Of a DNA stretch of 64,000 nt, positions 53,901 to 64,000 are shown piece after piece. Position 1 is the stretch's first letter; each line of letters starts with the position of its first letter. A program made the position numbers and the translations under genes. Where the stretch lies: contig PTEX01000015.1 in assembly GCA_003342815.1 (NCBI GenBank), positions 4,185,932 to 4,249,931 on the forward strand, given 5' to 3'. Below the pieces are notes generated by a model. It was given only the letters and a program-made list of their open reading frames with translations, had not been told where the DNA came from and searched no databases. This DNA is from Eudromia elegans. Its lineage: Eukaryota > Chordata > Aves > Tinamiformes > Tinamidae.

Positions 53901-55084
53901 TAGTGTATCTTTTTTTCATGTACACTACCAAAGACATTCTCGCTAAAGAACAAGTCCATGGGCCACGTAGCTTTCTAATTCCAAGCAAATACTTCTGTAA
54001 GAACACTATTCACAACAATAGGTGTTCCAAGATTGATGCAATCGTGTCTCCCTATAGCAAATTCTGGTTCAGGAACTGAAGTACTAGAGTCAAATCCACC
54101 GAACACTTCATGCACATTACGCAAGGAACTTACGGTGTTTTGGTCTTTTCTAGACCTACAGAGTAACAAGTCTTTCTTTTTTCCTCCTCTCTTCATAATT
54201 TAGTTCTCTAAATACATACCAAGTAACTAAAATTGCTGATTTCATGCAGTGTGAACATAGTCTAAAGAAAAAGAATAAAGATGCGAATTTTGCCAAACCA
54301 CCTTTACAGTCCTTTTGTTACACTAATTCCTGAGCCAGCAATCAGCTGACACTGTAAATATTTTCTTACTAATCAGTTCATTAGATAAACTAATGATGAT
54401 AAACCTCTAAGAAGTGAAGAAGAAAATGCTGATAGAAAGAAATCAAGAAGAGGAAAAAAAAAACAGTAGGAAGAAAGAAACACTGACTGATGAAACAACT
54501 TTGATAAAGAATAAAAGTAGCAGTAGTCTTAACGTGAACACTTTTATCAGAGGTTAACAGTGAATTGCATATTCATATAGATTCCAAAGGAGTTGATCCA
54601 CAATTCACCAAGTTTCAATAACTAAATACTCTGGAATCAACCTTTGCTAAAAACTGGCTATACTTCTTTTACCTTGATGCCCTCTTTTCTCCCACTGACA
54701 AGCGAAATGTGATGCAAGGAATACAATTTGGGAGTTAAAAGACTACACAATCCCAAGCTTCCTGACAGTGACTGTAAGGAGGGAGCAGTGCTCTGTCAAG
54801 ACATCAAAAGTTTGTGACGAACCATCATGCTGCCAACAAACACTGCAGAGCTTCGCAGCTCTGGCTTACCAGGAGGTGTGGTGGGTCCCTGACACCTTTG
54901 GTGGACAGTGCATGGGCAGCATGAACAGCCTCATGGATGTCTCTAAAGGCTGTATTCTCTGAAGTGGCACCAGATGAACAGTTTAGAAAAACCATCAAAA
55001 TAAAACCGCTACGACAGAGCACAGTGCCCTTTGCTCCTGAGCCCTGGAGGCTCCAACCTTCCTTACCTCCCACCTAAGGCCTAC

Positions 55085-55490
55085 CTGGCTCGCTCGCAGG
55101 CGGCGCACGTGGGGGGTCGCGCAGCTGCGGAGCCACTCCCAGTCCTGTGGGGAACACGGGCACTTAATGCCTGAGACACGCGGGCGCCTCGCGCGAGGCC
55201 GCCCCGCCCCGCCGCGGCGCGGCGCGGCGCGGCCAGGCCAGGCGCGGCCAGGCCAGGCCAGGGCCGGCCCGGCCGCCTCTCCCGGCCCCTCTCCCCGGGC
55301 TGACCTGCGCCGCCAGGCCGGGCCGCGGCACCGAGCGCGGTCTCTGCGCGCTGAGACCCGCCCGGGCCCCCCTGCCCTGCCAGGCGGCCACAGAGAGCGC
55401 TCCTGTGGCCCAGAGCGGCTGCGGCCCGGGGGAGGGAGTGCGCGAGGAACACCCGGAGCGGCAGCGCCGCCGACACAGGAAGTGATCGCG
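55085..55490 (-). other. PEX2: Candidate non-coding exon 1 of PEX2
   Basis: Three donor-like sites lie on the minus strand in or beside the CpG island. They are CCAG|GTAGGC (exon end at 55085), GCGCAG|GTCAGC (exon end at 55305) and GGAG|GTAAGG (exon end near 55068). Any of them could join to the acceptor at 39664. I favour the first or third on consensus strength. The start is placed near the ETS site by analogy with similar promoters. Exact boundaries need cDNA. Confidence 0.4.
55210..55275. repeat. GC-rich pentamer repeat in the CpG island
   Basis: Short tandem pentamers of the GGCGC type (about 55213-55233) pass into GGCCA-type units (about 55231-55262). Such tracts are prone to length change and to sequencing dropout. 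The tract lies within the predicted exon 1 or promoter of PEX2. Confidence 0.75.
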
Positions 55491-55868
55491 GCCACCGAGT
55501 CCCGGAGCGGCGCGCGGGCATCTGATTGACGGGCCCAGGAGCAAATCAGAGGGGAGATGGGCAACCAATGAGGGAGGAGCGGGGGCGGGCCTGGGCCCGG
55601 GCTGAGGGAGGCTGGGTGCGCGGCGGGAGCGGCGATTGCTCTCGGCTCTAGACGGGATTTAGGCCATGAACAAAATCTCTCTTTTTCCCCCATTTTTCCC
55701 GCTGCCGTCAGCCCCGGTGGCTTCAGGGGGCGGTGGGCGAGCAGGGAGGGAGGATGAGCACCTGCAAGCGACTGAAGTGTGAACTCAGCTCCGGGGGGAT
55801 TGTCCCTTACCCCCTGCTGCAGCTCCGTGGCTGGTTTCTTGACTGGGGGGCCGAGTTGTTAACTGTGT

Positions 55869-55910
55869 AATAAAATTATGGGAAACCTTTGCCTGCCTTT
55901 AGCGTCTGGG
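55869..55910 (+). terminator. Early plus-strand poly(A) signal beside the CpG island
   Basis: AATAAA at 55869-55874 is followed by a G/T-rich stretch (gtctgggtgttcttgcgtg, about 55903-55921). It lies about 250-400 bp from the promoter on the side opposite PEX2. It could end a short upstream antisense transcript from a bidirectional promoter. There is no proof of transcription. Confidence 0.3.
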
Positions 55911-57715
55911 TGTTCTTGCGTGAAAGCCTGAATGTGTTTGAGGAAAACTCAGATAAAAAGGTACATACTTCTAAGAAGCCAGTTGAAGGAGTTCTTCCAA
56001 AATTGGGCTGTAAGGACAAGTTGGGAGTCTTAGGCACCAAAGTTAAAAGGTAAATGATCTTGCTTGCTTTGAACAGCAATGGACTTAGTTTTGCCATATT
56101 CACAGATGTTTGTGAGGTCGTCATGTAACTTCCTGAGGCAGTCCTCAGGATTGTGGAGGTCTTCCCTGGGTGTCCATGGGCCTTCCAGTGGTGGATCCTA
56201 TGGCTATAATATTAATATTACTATTAATATTATTATTAAGCTTCAGGCCAAGAAAACAGGCAATCATCTGTATTATCTGTGTTGTCACATGCAGAAAAGA
56301 GCCCATTATGAATATTCTGGCCTTGGAAGAGCAGTTCTGCTGTTCATTTTTAACAGTCCCAAAATCTTTTTTAAAGATTTTTTCAGTACTTTTTAAACAC
56401 TAATTCTTCTTACTAGGAAGACTAAGAACTCATGGCTGAGACTGATACTTCATGTGAAAACTACATTTTAAGAAAAATAGGATAATGTCATGGTTCATAG
56501 AAAGAAGAGTAGTAGAAAGCACATGACCACCAATGAGGAACCCCCACCACGCTCTTCTGCGATGTGACCCGAGATGCCCCGTGCAGTTGAGTATCTGTGT
56601 CTGTCACATGAGATCTTGGAGCAAAAGAAGCTTGCAAGAGTTGTCAGTGCTTGAAATATACATGGACACTGTAACAGGAAGCTGAATGGGGGAGAATGGA
56701 GCGAGTCTCCTTTGCAGAACAAGAGTTTTGACGCATGTTCCAAATGGCAAGTTTCGGAATAGTTCCTGAGTAAAAACACTCGTAATGAAGCCACCTTACC
56801 TTACCCACTGCAGTACTTGAAAAAAACATTAAGCAAGCAGCGGTAGCCGAGATCCAGCGTTCTTCCCCATTTGTGTGTTCGTCTGACACTTGCATTTCTT
56901 CCTGTTGTTCCTTCTGCTCCGTTCATAGGGAGATCATCTGGCAGCCATGCTGGAGAGAAATACCTCTCTCCTGCAGGACTCAGGAGAAGACTGCAAATCC
57001 GTTTGGGAACAGGCAGGTTTTACAGATTGAGTGGAAACAGGGAGCCTTCGTTACTTCTAAACTGGAAAAGATGATGTTTGCTTGAACTGAACTACACTGG
57101 TGAAAAGGAAGTTTTCACATACGCAAAAAGAAGCAGGTAGCAAAGTAAGATTACCTTCTGCTTTGAAAGGCTTTCAACACCCCCTCCTCCTCCAAGACAG
57201 TGCTTGAATTGTGGTGGTTTGCTGGTGTTTCAAAATCAAAATCTAATTTGTAGTGTCTCTGCAGCAGACTTTGCGGATCAGGAATTTAGTCACTGCAGTT
57301 AATGTTTTCCCTGAAGCACAGTACCATAGCTAAGGGAGTGAAATATGAAGAAAGACTGGGGGATGGAAGAAAAATGAAAAGCTAGAGCATACCTTTGTCC
57401 AAGGTTTTCATTCCTGCCTAACCTTCCCTGTCATTTCTATCCTAATTCTTTCAGGAGATGATAGAAAAATGTCCTCTCTCACTACTGAAAGCACTCTCAA
57501 ATTTCCCTGCTACTACTTGAAACATGGTGATGCTTTTAAAGCAGACATTTTCCATGGCCTTAGCTACCCACAGGTCTGTCCTAAAGCTGAAGTAGCCACT
57601 GTGCATACCTTGTAAGTACTGTTCATAAACATTTTTATAATGTTTGACCTTAAGAGTGACCTGAAGATTAATGGATATGTTGTATCAGTTTTAATGGGTC
57701 TCTTCTCCCTTGGAT

Positions 57716-57761
57716 GCACACATGTGACTCCCATTAGCCTTAATGGGAGTTATATGTGTGC
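57716..57761. repeat. 46-base hairpin (inverted repeat with 4-base loop)
   Basis: The left arm GCACACAT-GTG-ACTCCCATTA pairs with TAATGGGAGT-TAT-ATGTGTGC across the loop GCCT. There are 18 perfect pairs split by a 3-base mismatch. The 'actcccatta/taatgggagt' core resembles 'ttcaatgggag' motifs seen in old interspersed repeats of amniotes. It might therefore be the end of an ancient palindromic element rather than an RNA gene. Confidence 0.85.
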
Positions 57762-58269
57762 CTAGAGGTTAGACAAGACCTCTTAAAGGTGCTGTTATGC
57801 ACTGTTGTGTTAACAGTCTCATAATTGCTGAGGTGCTGCACCTTTGCATTGAAAGCAAAATAATTAAATCTGTCTAATATAATCTGGTATACTAGCATGC
57901 CTTGCACATATATGTATTTTCATTTGGGTTCTTCAGCACATAGGTGCATAGGCCAAATGAAATACAGAATTTTAATTTAAATCTGTAGTTACTTTCTTTT
58001 TTATATTATTTAAATCTCAAATAATTTCATAAATTTGATTATTGAGAAAGAGGACTTTATAGTCATACAAAGGAAGAAGCTTTTTTTTTTTATCATTAAA
58101 ATATTTATTGAGAGAAGGGACTGCGTTCTGACAGTAAGCACGTTTGCTGTCTTAATAACAAGTTTGATTCTTGTTTTTGATGTCCCAAATCATGCACTTT
58201 GAAAAAGGCAAGTCTTAGAGATATTAACACAAAGCTTGATGTTGAATTCTAATTATAGCTGTTACCCAT

Positions 58270-58420
58270 TTCTTGTAAGTACCTTTAGACAAAGCTCTTC
58301 ACCTTTCTTTGATTTCCCCATATGTAAAATAGCTGCTTGTGTCTCAGTGTTGTAGACATAAATTAATAACCGTTCTATGCTTTGAAAATTTAAGATTGGG
58401 CCAACCTACTGTGTTTTGCT
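58270..58420 (+). mobile_element. MIR-like SINE fragment (plus orientation)
   Basis: The sequence 'ctttgatttccccatatgta' followed by 'aaatagc', 'gtgttgtagacataaattaa' and 'ctatgctttgaaaa' matches the order of the 3' half of MIR (the 'cagtttccccatctgtaaaatggg', 'gttgtgaggattaa' and 'gcgctttgaga' landmarks). It is old and diverged; exact ends are uncertain. Confidence 0.55.
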
Positions 58421-61400
58421 GGCATAATAATGACAGCGCAGGAGGTGGAAAAAAAAAATCATAGTACCTAACTGATACAGCCAGCAGAACTCCTGGTGGG
58501 ATGTGAATATGTTGATAGAATCGTTTCTGTTGCCTAGTTTGTGATTCATAAGGCAGCTTAATTTACTGAAAAAACCTTTGGCATAGTTTTTGGAGGAGGA
58601 GACTGCATAGTAGCAAAGTTATTGTATATGGTACATACATTAGACGTTTTGATTAATCAAAATCTTAGTAGAATTTGAATGTTGTTATGAAAGTTTGCAT
58701 GCTACTTTCTGTGACTATTTCTATTAGTTTCAAAATAAGCTATGACATAGTATTTTTTGAAGATACACATTTGGAAAAGGAACTGGAGATGCTAGTCTTT
58801 ACATTCTGCAGAATTGAAAGGGCTTTGCATAGTAACCTCCACATTTAAGCTTTTCCTTCTTGTGCCAGATTAAGTTTTCTATATACCTTAATTCTGTGAT
58901 TTAGTTCTGTAATCAGTCCTGTGATTTGTGAAGTAATGAAAAGGTTGAGAACCTGACTTTTCATTTATTTTATTTTGTTTTTGTGTGGTTCTTAGTCCCT
59001 ACTGTTTATTTGTAAGCCTCAGATTTCCACTGAGATGGGATGGTAATGTTTTAACTCTGCAGTTTGTAAGATATGCAGGAAACACCAAACTCTGCTGGTG
59101 TGGCAGGAACGTGATGGGGAAACGATGGGTACTAATCCCAGCAGCAAGGTAGGGAGGTGAGAAGTTTTGTAGAGGTGAGGTGGTCCCACTTCACTAAAAA
59201 TTGCAACAGCACCAAACTCACTTTAAAAAAAGGGAAAAGGATCTACCAACAGAGCAAAGAGTAGATACTCTTAAAGATATCTCTTGAAGGTTCTGGAAAG
59301 ATCCCCTCATAACGGTGACCATAGCACAGTCACATACTGCTTCTCTAAGTGTATAAAAGACAGAGTCCAGCATTGATGAGTTGAGCAGGGATTGGGAATG
59401 ACACCTGACCAGCTCCTCTGGCTGGACCCTGAGTATCTCTCCACTCTCCTTACCTGGGACGCTGGGCTAAGGCAACTTCTTGCAAGGCTGAGCATCCTCT
59501 ACACACTCAGAATGAAGAGCACTATAGTATTTTCCTGGGGTAAGCAGTGAACTCCAATTAATTGCACTAATTGCTAGTTGCTGTTTACTAATAGTATCTA
59601 TTAGTAAAGTACTAGTATTAGCCCATGCCAGTCATACCAGGTAATTTTGAGTGTTGTTACCACAAAGATCTTGCCCTGTTGAGCGAAGACAACTAACTAA
59701 AGGCCAGTGATTGCTGCCCCTCTGGATTATTTTACCGTCTCCTGTAACAGGGTACCCTGACAAAGGTATGCTTTAGTTTGATCAGCATCGTTTTCCTCAG
59801 GCAAATTTTGAACAGTAAGCTTAGTTGTTGCTTTAATAACCAAGGTTATTTCTTCTTTGCTCTTCCCTTCTCAAGATGAAACAGTTGCTCTTTTCAGTGT
59901 ATATTAAGTATATACAGAGTATATTTAAACAAAATTGAATGTAAATTTAGTTTATTTCAGTTTTTATATCTGTTATTTGCTGTAAAAAAAGAGGGAACAC
60001 ATCTATTGTTCCTGAGCGAGGGAATGTGCCCTAGAGATTTATACAGCATCAAGCACCTATGCTTTCATGAAGCTTCTGCTGGAAGAAATGTTTCTAATTT
60101 TGCTGTTATTTTTAAATCATTTTTTCTTCACAGAATATGCAGTCCTGAATTTTTTTTTCTTTTTTTTTTTTCCTAGCATAGCTGTTTGCCTCAGTTCTCT
60201 AAAGCACAAAAAAATAGGTGTAAAATAGGTGACTGAGTTGTCAAGAAAGTGTGAGCCTGAATTTTAACTTCTTTATTTCATCATCCCGTGCCTTCATTAA
60301 CAGATTAAGCATCTGAAAACTGGAGTGATTTAGGCATAGACACATTGCCACTTTACCATAGAAATTACTCAAAGGTGGAAGTGGAAAACAGATTGATGAT
60401 ACCATCTCCCCAGCAATTTGTTTGGACTCGCCACCAGAACTCCTGAGGATTTTAGAATCTCGTCAGCCATCAGGTATTATTTCATAAAGTTTTTATATAC
60501 ACCAAGTATATTGAAAGTCGCCACATTTACCTGGGACAAAGATTTGCTACATATAATTGTAAAGATGTTAGTAAATCACTCTGGATTAATGATTCCTATA
60601 TTAATTTAATAAAGAAAAAATAAAGTTATGATAACTTAATCTTTATTTTACCAGTAGCCTGTAGTTTCTATTGCCTCTACTTGCACACTTCACAGATGGA
60701 ACAAAATGGATGTTTTCATTTGTTAGGGGACTATGGAGAGACTGATTTGATGTGCTTTTTCTAGCTTGCGTTGATCCCAGCATCTTAGCACAAAAAAAAT
60801 GCAGTCATCAAGGTATGCATGGAGTAGGCCTAAGAGGGCAAGAGCAGGTCTTGATTTATTGGTTTCTTTTTTTTTTTTGTTTTTCTTTTTAAGATCAATT
60901 CTGAATTCTTCCTGTCTTCCTTTTTAGTTGTGTTTGGTTTTGCAATGGGATTAGAAACTTGTATCCAACTTTGTACTCTTTTATGAAGGATGTATTTAGC
61001 TAATGTTACAGAAAAATGCTGTAGGGATTTAGTGCTTTTTGACTCAATTTTTGTAAGCCAATGTTGCTCACATCTGAGATAAAAGGGGTCACATGATTTT
61101 GAATGAAGGCGTGTGATGGATATACTGGAATATTTGTTGGTTTTCTAATGTACATATTAGTAAGGATTTTATCAGCGCATTTAAGTATTTTCGAACCCTG
61201 GCTTATTCCAGATTAGAGGAAGTTATCACCAAATAGCATGTCATGTTTTCAGTTGGCTGTTCATATAGTTATATATGCAAAATATAAGTTGTGCAGATGC
61301 CTAAAAGCAGGAGGACAACTGCATTTTAGAGGAAAGCTAGGTTGTATCCTGATATCAGCAATAACCTAGATCACATTGGAATCACATCAGAATAATGTTT

Positions 61401-63900
61401 TACAGCCTCTGCCAATTTAAAAATCAAATTGATGTTAGATTTGTATAGAACAACACATTTGACTGACAGGAAAAGCTGTTATAGATGGATGTGATGTTCT
61501 GTCCTTGTATAACAAGGATTTTGACTGACAGCTTAACAATAGTACACTTTCTATCCCATATATTCTAAATGATTATTATTGCAGTACAAAACATTTTTTG
61601 CACTTGCTGTATAAAGATAACATGTACACTTTTTGTGTGGTAACATTCGAGAAGAGAGGGGTTTTTATAACTTGGAGATGATGACAATTAATGAATGCTC
61701 TGTCTGACACTTATAACCAATGTCAAGGATTGCTATTGTGGTGCAGGGTGATGCAAAAAATATTGGATACTTAGCTCCCAATGGAATATCAGCATAACTC
61801 TTGACACATACTATATGGTGGATGAAATAAATCTCCTTGGAGAGTAATAGAAATATTTCTTAAACTGAAGAGTACACTTTCTGTTTTACATCCCTCTCTC
61901 CAGCCTTGCAGTTCTGTGCTTTGCTGTAACATGCAGTTTTAATATGAAAATTAACTATTTTAAAATGCTAAGTGTTAATGCAACAAATATGCTTTCTTGT
62001 GATTTGCAGTCAAAACTTCTCTTGACATGAGATGTAAGATTCCTCATTAGAATTATAGCTGGAAATAAAAAAGCTATGCTTTTTCTTGTTTAGATATCCT
62101 TTCGCCCTGTTTTCTTTTGAGGGACCTTCTTTTAATAGCATCCTTCTCATTTTAGACTTCTATTTTAAATTCCTGGCATCAATTGACCCTAAGACACTTT
62201 TAGCATTAACTGAATTCTCAAAGTGGAAGCATCTACAATTTTTTGTAGGTTTACAGGAGACGAGGAACATCATGATATTGCAGGTTGGTTGTATTTGAGG
62301 ATGTTGCAGAGATCAACACTGAAATCTGAAGTTCTCTGTAAACTTCACTTCAGCGTTGCATGCAGTTAGTGATAAAGATATGTTATTTTAGGACTCTCTC
62401 ATGAAAAATAATGTGGAAAAATAGGAAAAAAAAAGTCATATTTGCAAAATCAGCTCTCCATCTTATCTCTATGATTGTTTAGATTGGGGGAGCATGATAA
62501 ATACAGATATTGTTTTTGCAGTGTTGAAAATTAGCTTATCCTGAGAAATATTTTTTCTTAATAACATTTTATGATGGAACTAAATAGATTCGTTTGTTGA
62601 TCACCTTCTATGAGGTAGGAGATATCTCAGAATAATGTAAAGGTACTTGTTCAGTAAAGTTTTATGTTTCTGTGACAGGACAAAAACAGTAAATGATTCA
62701 CTCAGCACCAGGGTTGTTTATTGGTTTGGGACCAATGGTGAAAATTGAAGGGAAAATTTCCTGTGAAGCATTAAAAAGGTAACTTCATCAAATGTTTTAC
62801 CTTTTTTTTGTTGGTACTGGCTCAGATCTTTGCAAGTTTTAAATACAGCACACGTGCTTCTCCATCAATGAGTTTTGAAATGAAGGAATGGATTTAAGTT
62901 ATTTGGAAAGTAATATTATTCAGAAATAAAAATTGAATTCAGTTGTTTCCCTCTTCTGCTACTTGATTCAAAAATGTACTAATGACAGTCATCTGTGTGT
63001 ATGGACCAAACTCTGGAGGTGGTTGAAGCACTTTGCCAGTTGTGGGGGCATGGTGAGATTGAGCCTCAGGTTGTGTTCTAGGTTCTGCATGAGATGTTTT
63101 TAATAGGAACAGAATTGCCCCCTGCCTCCTCTTAGCCCATGGCATCTGTCTGTATCCTTCTAGTTTAATCCAGCCTGTCTCCGTGTGGTGCCTTTTCCCA
63201 TCTTGCTCACCCGTTATCCTCACCTTACCTCCTGTCCTGTCTTTGCTCATTGTCTTTTATGAATAAATATGGTTCTAAAAGGTCTCCTCTTAGTTTTTCC
63301 CCTTCTGCATTTTTTTCCCTGACCTTTTGCATCGTGTTTCCAAAAACAGTTGTCTGTCTAATCTACCTAATTGTCTTTGCCCTTTCTTCCCTCCTTTGTG
63401 CTTCTCTCATCTGTGAACTCTCAGTGCTCCATTAGTGAGGGAACAAAAGGCACAGAAGGAAATGTTCCCTTGCTGTCTATTCTTGTCTTTGCCAAGAACA
63501 GGCTTTATAGCAGTCTGGATCGGAGGCAACTACAAAAAGGTTGGATTAGCTCCTTCATCTCTAAACTGGAGAATACGCAAGAGATTTTTCTTTTTCCTTT
63601 TTTTTTTTCTTTTTTCCTAAAAAAGAAAAAATAAGTTTTGGGTGAGCATATGCAAAGTGTAATTTGAGGAGACTCAACTTTTTGGAGGGTAGGGGTTTTT
63701 TTGTGAACTCAAGAGCACAGCACTGACATAGTTCATTTCATGTGTCATCTTACAAGATCTTGCATTAAGTGATGATGAGGTTTATGCTTTTAATCAAAAC
63801 AAGTGCTCATGTTTTAACAAGAACAAAACTTTTCCTTTGTCTTTTGCTCTTGAAGTGCATGAAACCATTTTTATTGTTGTTCTTATGTGCTTCTGATTTA

Positions 63901-63932
63901 ATAACAACAACAAAAAAAAAAAAAAAAAAAAA
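63901..63932. repeat. AAC / poly(A) simple repeat beside the gap
   Basis: ATAACAACAAC passes into an uninterrupted run of A up to the gap, and AAC units resume after it. Confidence 0.85.
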
Positions 63933-63991
63933 NNNNNNNNNNNNNNNNNNNNNNNNNNNNNNNNNNNNNNNNNNNNNNNNNNNNNNNNNNN
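63933..63991. other. Assembly gap (59 N)
   Basis: Fifty-nine N between an AAC/poly(A) tract (about 63901-63932) and AACAACAAA at the window end. The missing part is probably the same A-rich simple repeat. Confidence 0.95.
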
Positions 63992-64000
63992 AACAACAAA

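Larger units (their letters stand above)
39664..55084 (-). other. PEX2: PEX2 intron (inferred)
   Basis: AT-rich sequence between the coding exon and the CpG island. It contains no convincing protein-coding exon. What can be recognised is listed separately: CR1 copies at 41.0-42.0 kb, an old CR1-like LINE at 43.7-45.9 kb, short tandem repeats at 44.8, 46.2 and 47.7 kb, and an assembly gap at 50.9 kb. I see nothing definable in 39.7-41.0, 42.0-43.6, 47.8-50.9 and 51.0-53.7 kb. Confidence 0.6.
37695..55490 (-). other. PEX2: PEX2 transcription unit (inferred extent)
   Basis: The inferred gene runs on the minus strand from a CpG-island promoter near 55.5 kb to a poly(A) signal near 37.7 kb. The coding part lies in a single terminal exon, which agrees with the known layout of vertebrate PEX2, where the 5' exons are non-coding. 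The first intron would span about 15.4 kb, from a donor near 55.08 kb (or an alternative nearby) to the acceptor at 39664. Both outer ends are inferred from motifs, not transcript evidence. Further non-coding 5' exons inside the intron are possible but cannot be seen by inspection. Confidence 0.7.
55080..55640 (-). promoter_or_regulatory. PEX2: CpG-island promoter of PEX2
   Basis: This is the only long GC- and CpG-dense block in the window and contrasts sharply with the AT-rich surroundings. It holds an ETS/GABP-type site ACAGGAAGTG (55475-55484), a CCAAT box (55565-55569) and a GC box GGGGGCGGG (55581-55589), with no TATA box evident. This is typical of housekeeping-gene promoters. For minus-strand transcription the CCAAT box would sit 60-100 bp upstream of a start near 55480-55500. 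The link to PEX2 rests on position and strand logic; the long open frames here in several phases are a by-product of high GC. Confidence 0.75.
55911..63900. other. Region upstream of PEX2, no gene recognised
   Basis: AT-rich DNA on the far side of the PEX2 promoter. It holds the hairpin at 57.7 kb and the MIR-like fragment at 58.3 kb. No exon of PKIA or another neighbour is recognised. A weak MIR-like stretch near 60186-60310 is too diverged to call. Confidence 0.55.

Noticed and set aside
54995..55693. Long open frames on both strands across the CpG island (up to 232 codons)
   Set aside because: They occur in several phases at once, are proline/arginine/alanine-rich and span the predicted promoter. 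High GC lowers stop-codon frequency; there is no recognisable domain.

Overview
This is vertebrate nuclear DNA, most likely from a bird. The window is AT-rich and non-coding apart from one gene. It holds CR1 LINEs, one ending in the CR1-type octamer repeat ACAGAATC/ACAGAATG, but few other transposons, as expected of avian genomes. No prokaryotic-style gene arrangement, CRISPR array, tRNA or rRNA gene was found. Three runs of N (31673-32107, 50922-50971, 63933-63991) are assembly gaps.

The only confident protein-coding gene is PEX2 on the minus strand, which encodes the peroxisomal RING-finger E3 ligase subunit. Its whole 304-residue reading frame (39643 down to 38729) lies in one 3' exon with a good splice acceptor just upstream. 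A candidate poly(A) signal sits about 1 kb below the stop codon. The likely promoter is a CpG island at about 55080-55640, with ETS, CCAAT and GC-box motifs. That implies an intron of about 15.4 kb and a transcription unit of about 18 kb. In human, PEX2 lies between ZFHX4 and PKIA. I see no exon of either here, so the flanks look like intergenic DNA of that gene-poor neighbourhood.

Region by region: 1-37.7 kb is intergenic. It has one homeodomain-like motif cluster near 3.64 kb, a small GC/CpG-rich patch near 5.5 kb, possible ancient MIR and CR1 remnants at 18 and 21 kb, and a large (GGAA)n/(GGAATTTA)n microsatellite around the first gap. 37.7-55.5 kb is PEX2. Its intron contains a tail-to-tail pair of CR1 copies (41.0-42.0 kb) and what appears to be a long, very old, colinear CR1/L3-like LINE (43.7-45.9 kb). 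55.5-64 kb is the far side of the promoter. It has a possible short divergent transcript ending at an early AATAAA, a 46-base hairpin at 57.7 kb, a MIR-like fragment at 58.3 kb and otherwise featureless AT-rich DNA.

I found no evidence of a previously undescribed multi-gene system. The items most worth checking are the ancient LINE, the TAATTGTC cluster, the hairpin and the promoter architecture. All repeat-family calls rest on recognition from memory, without a database search.
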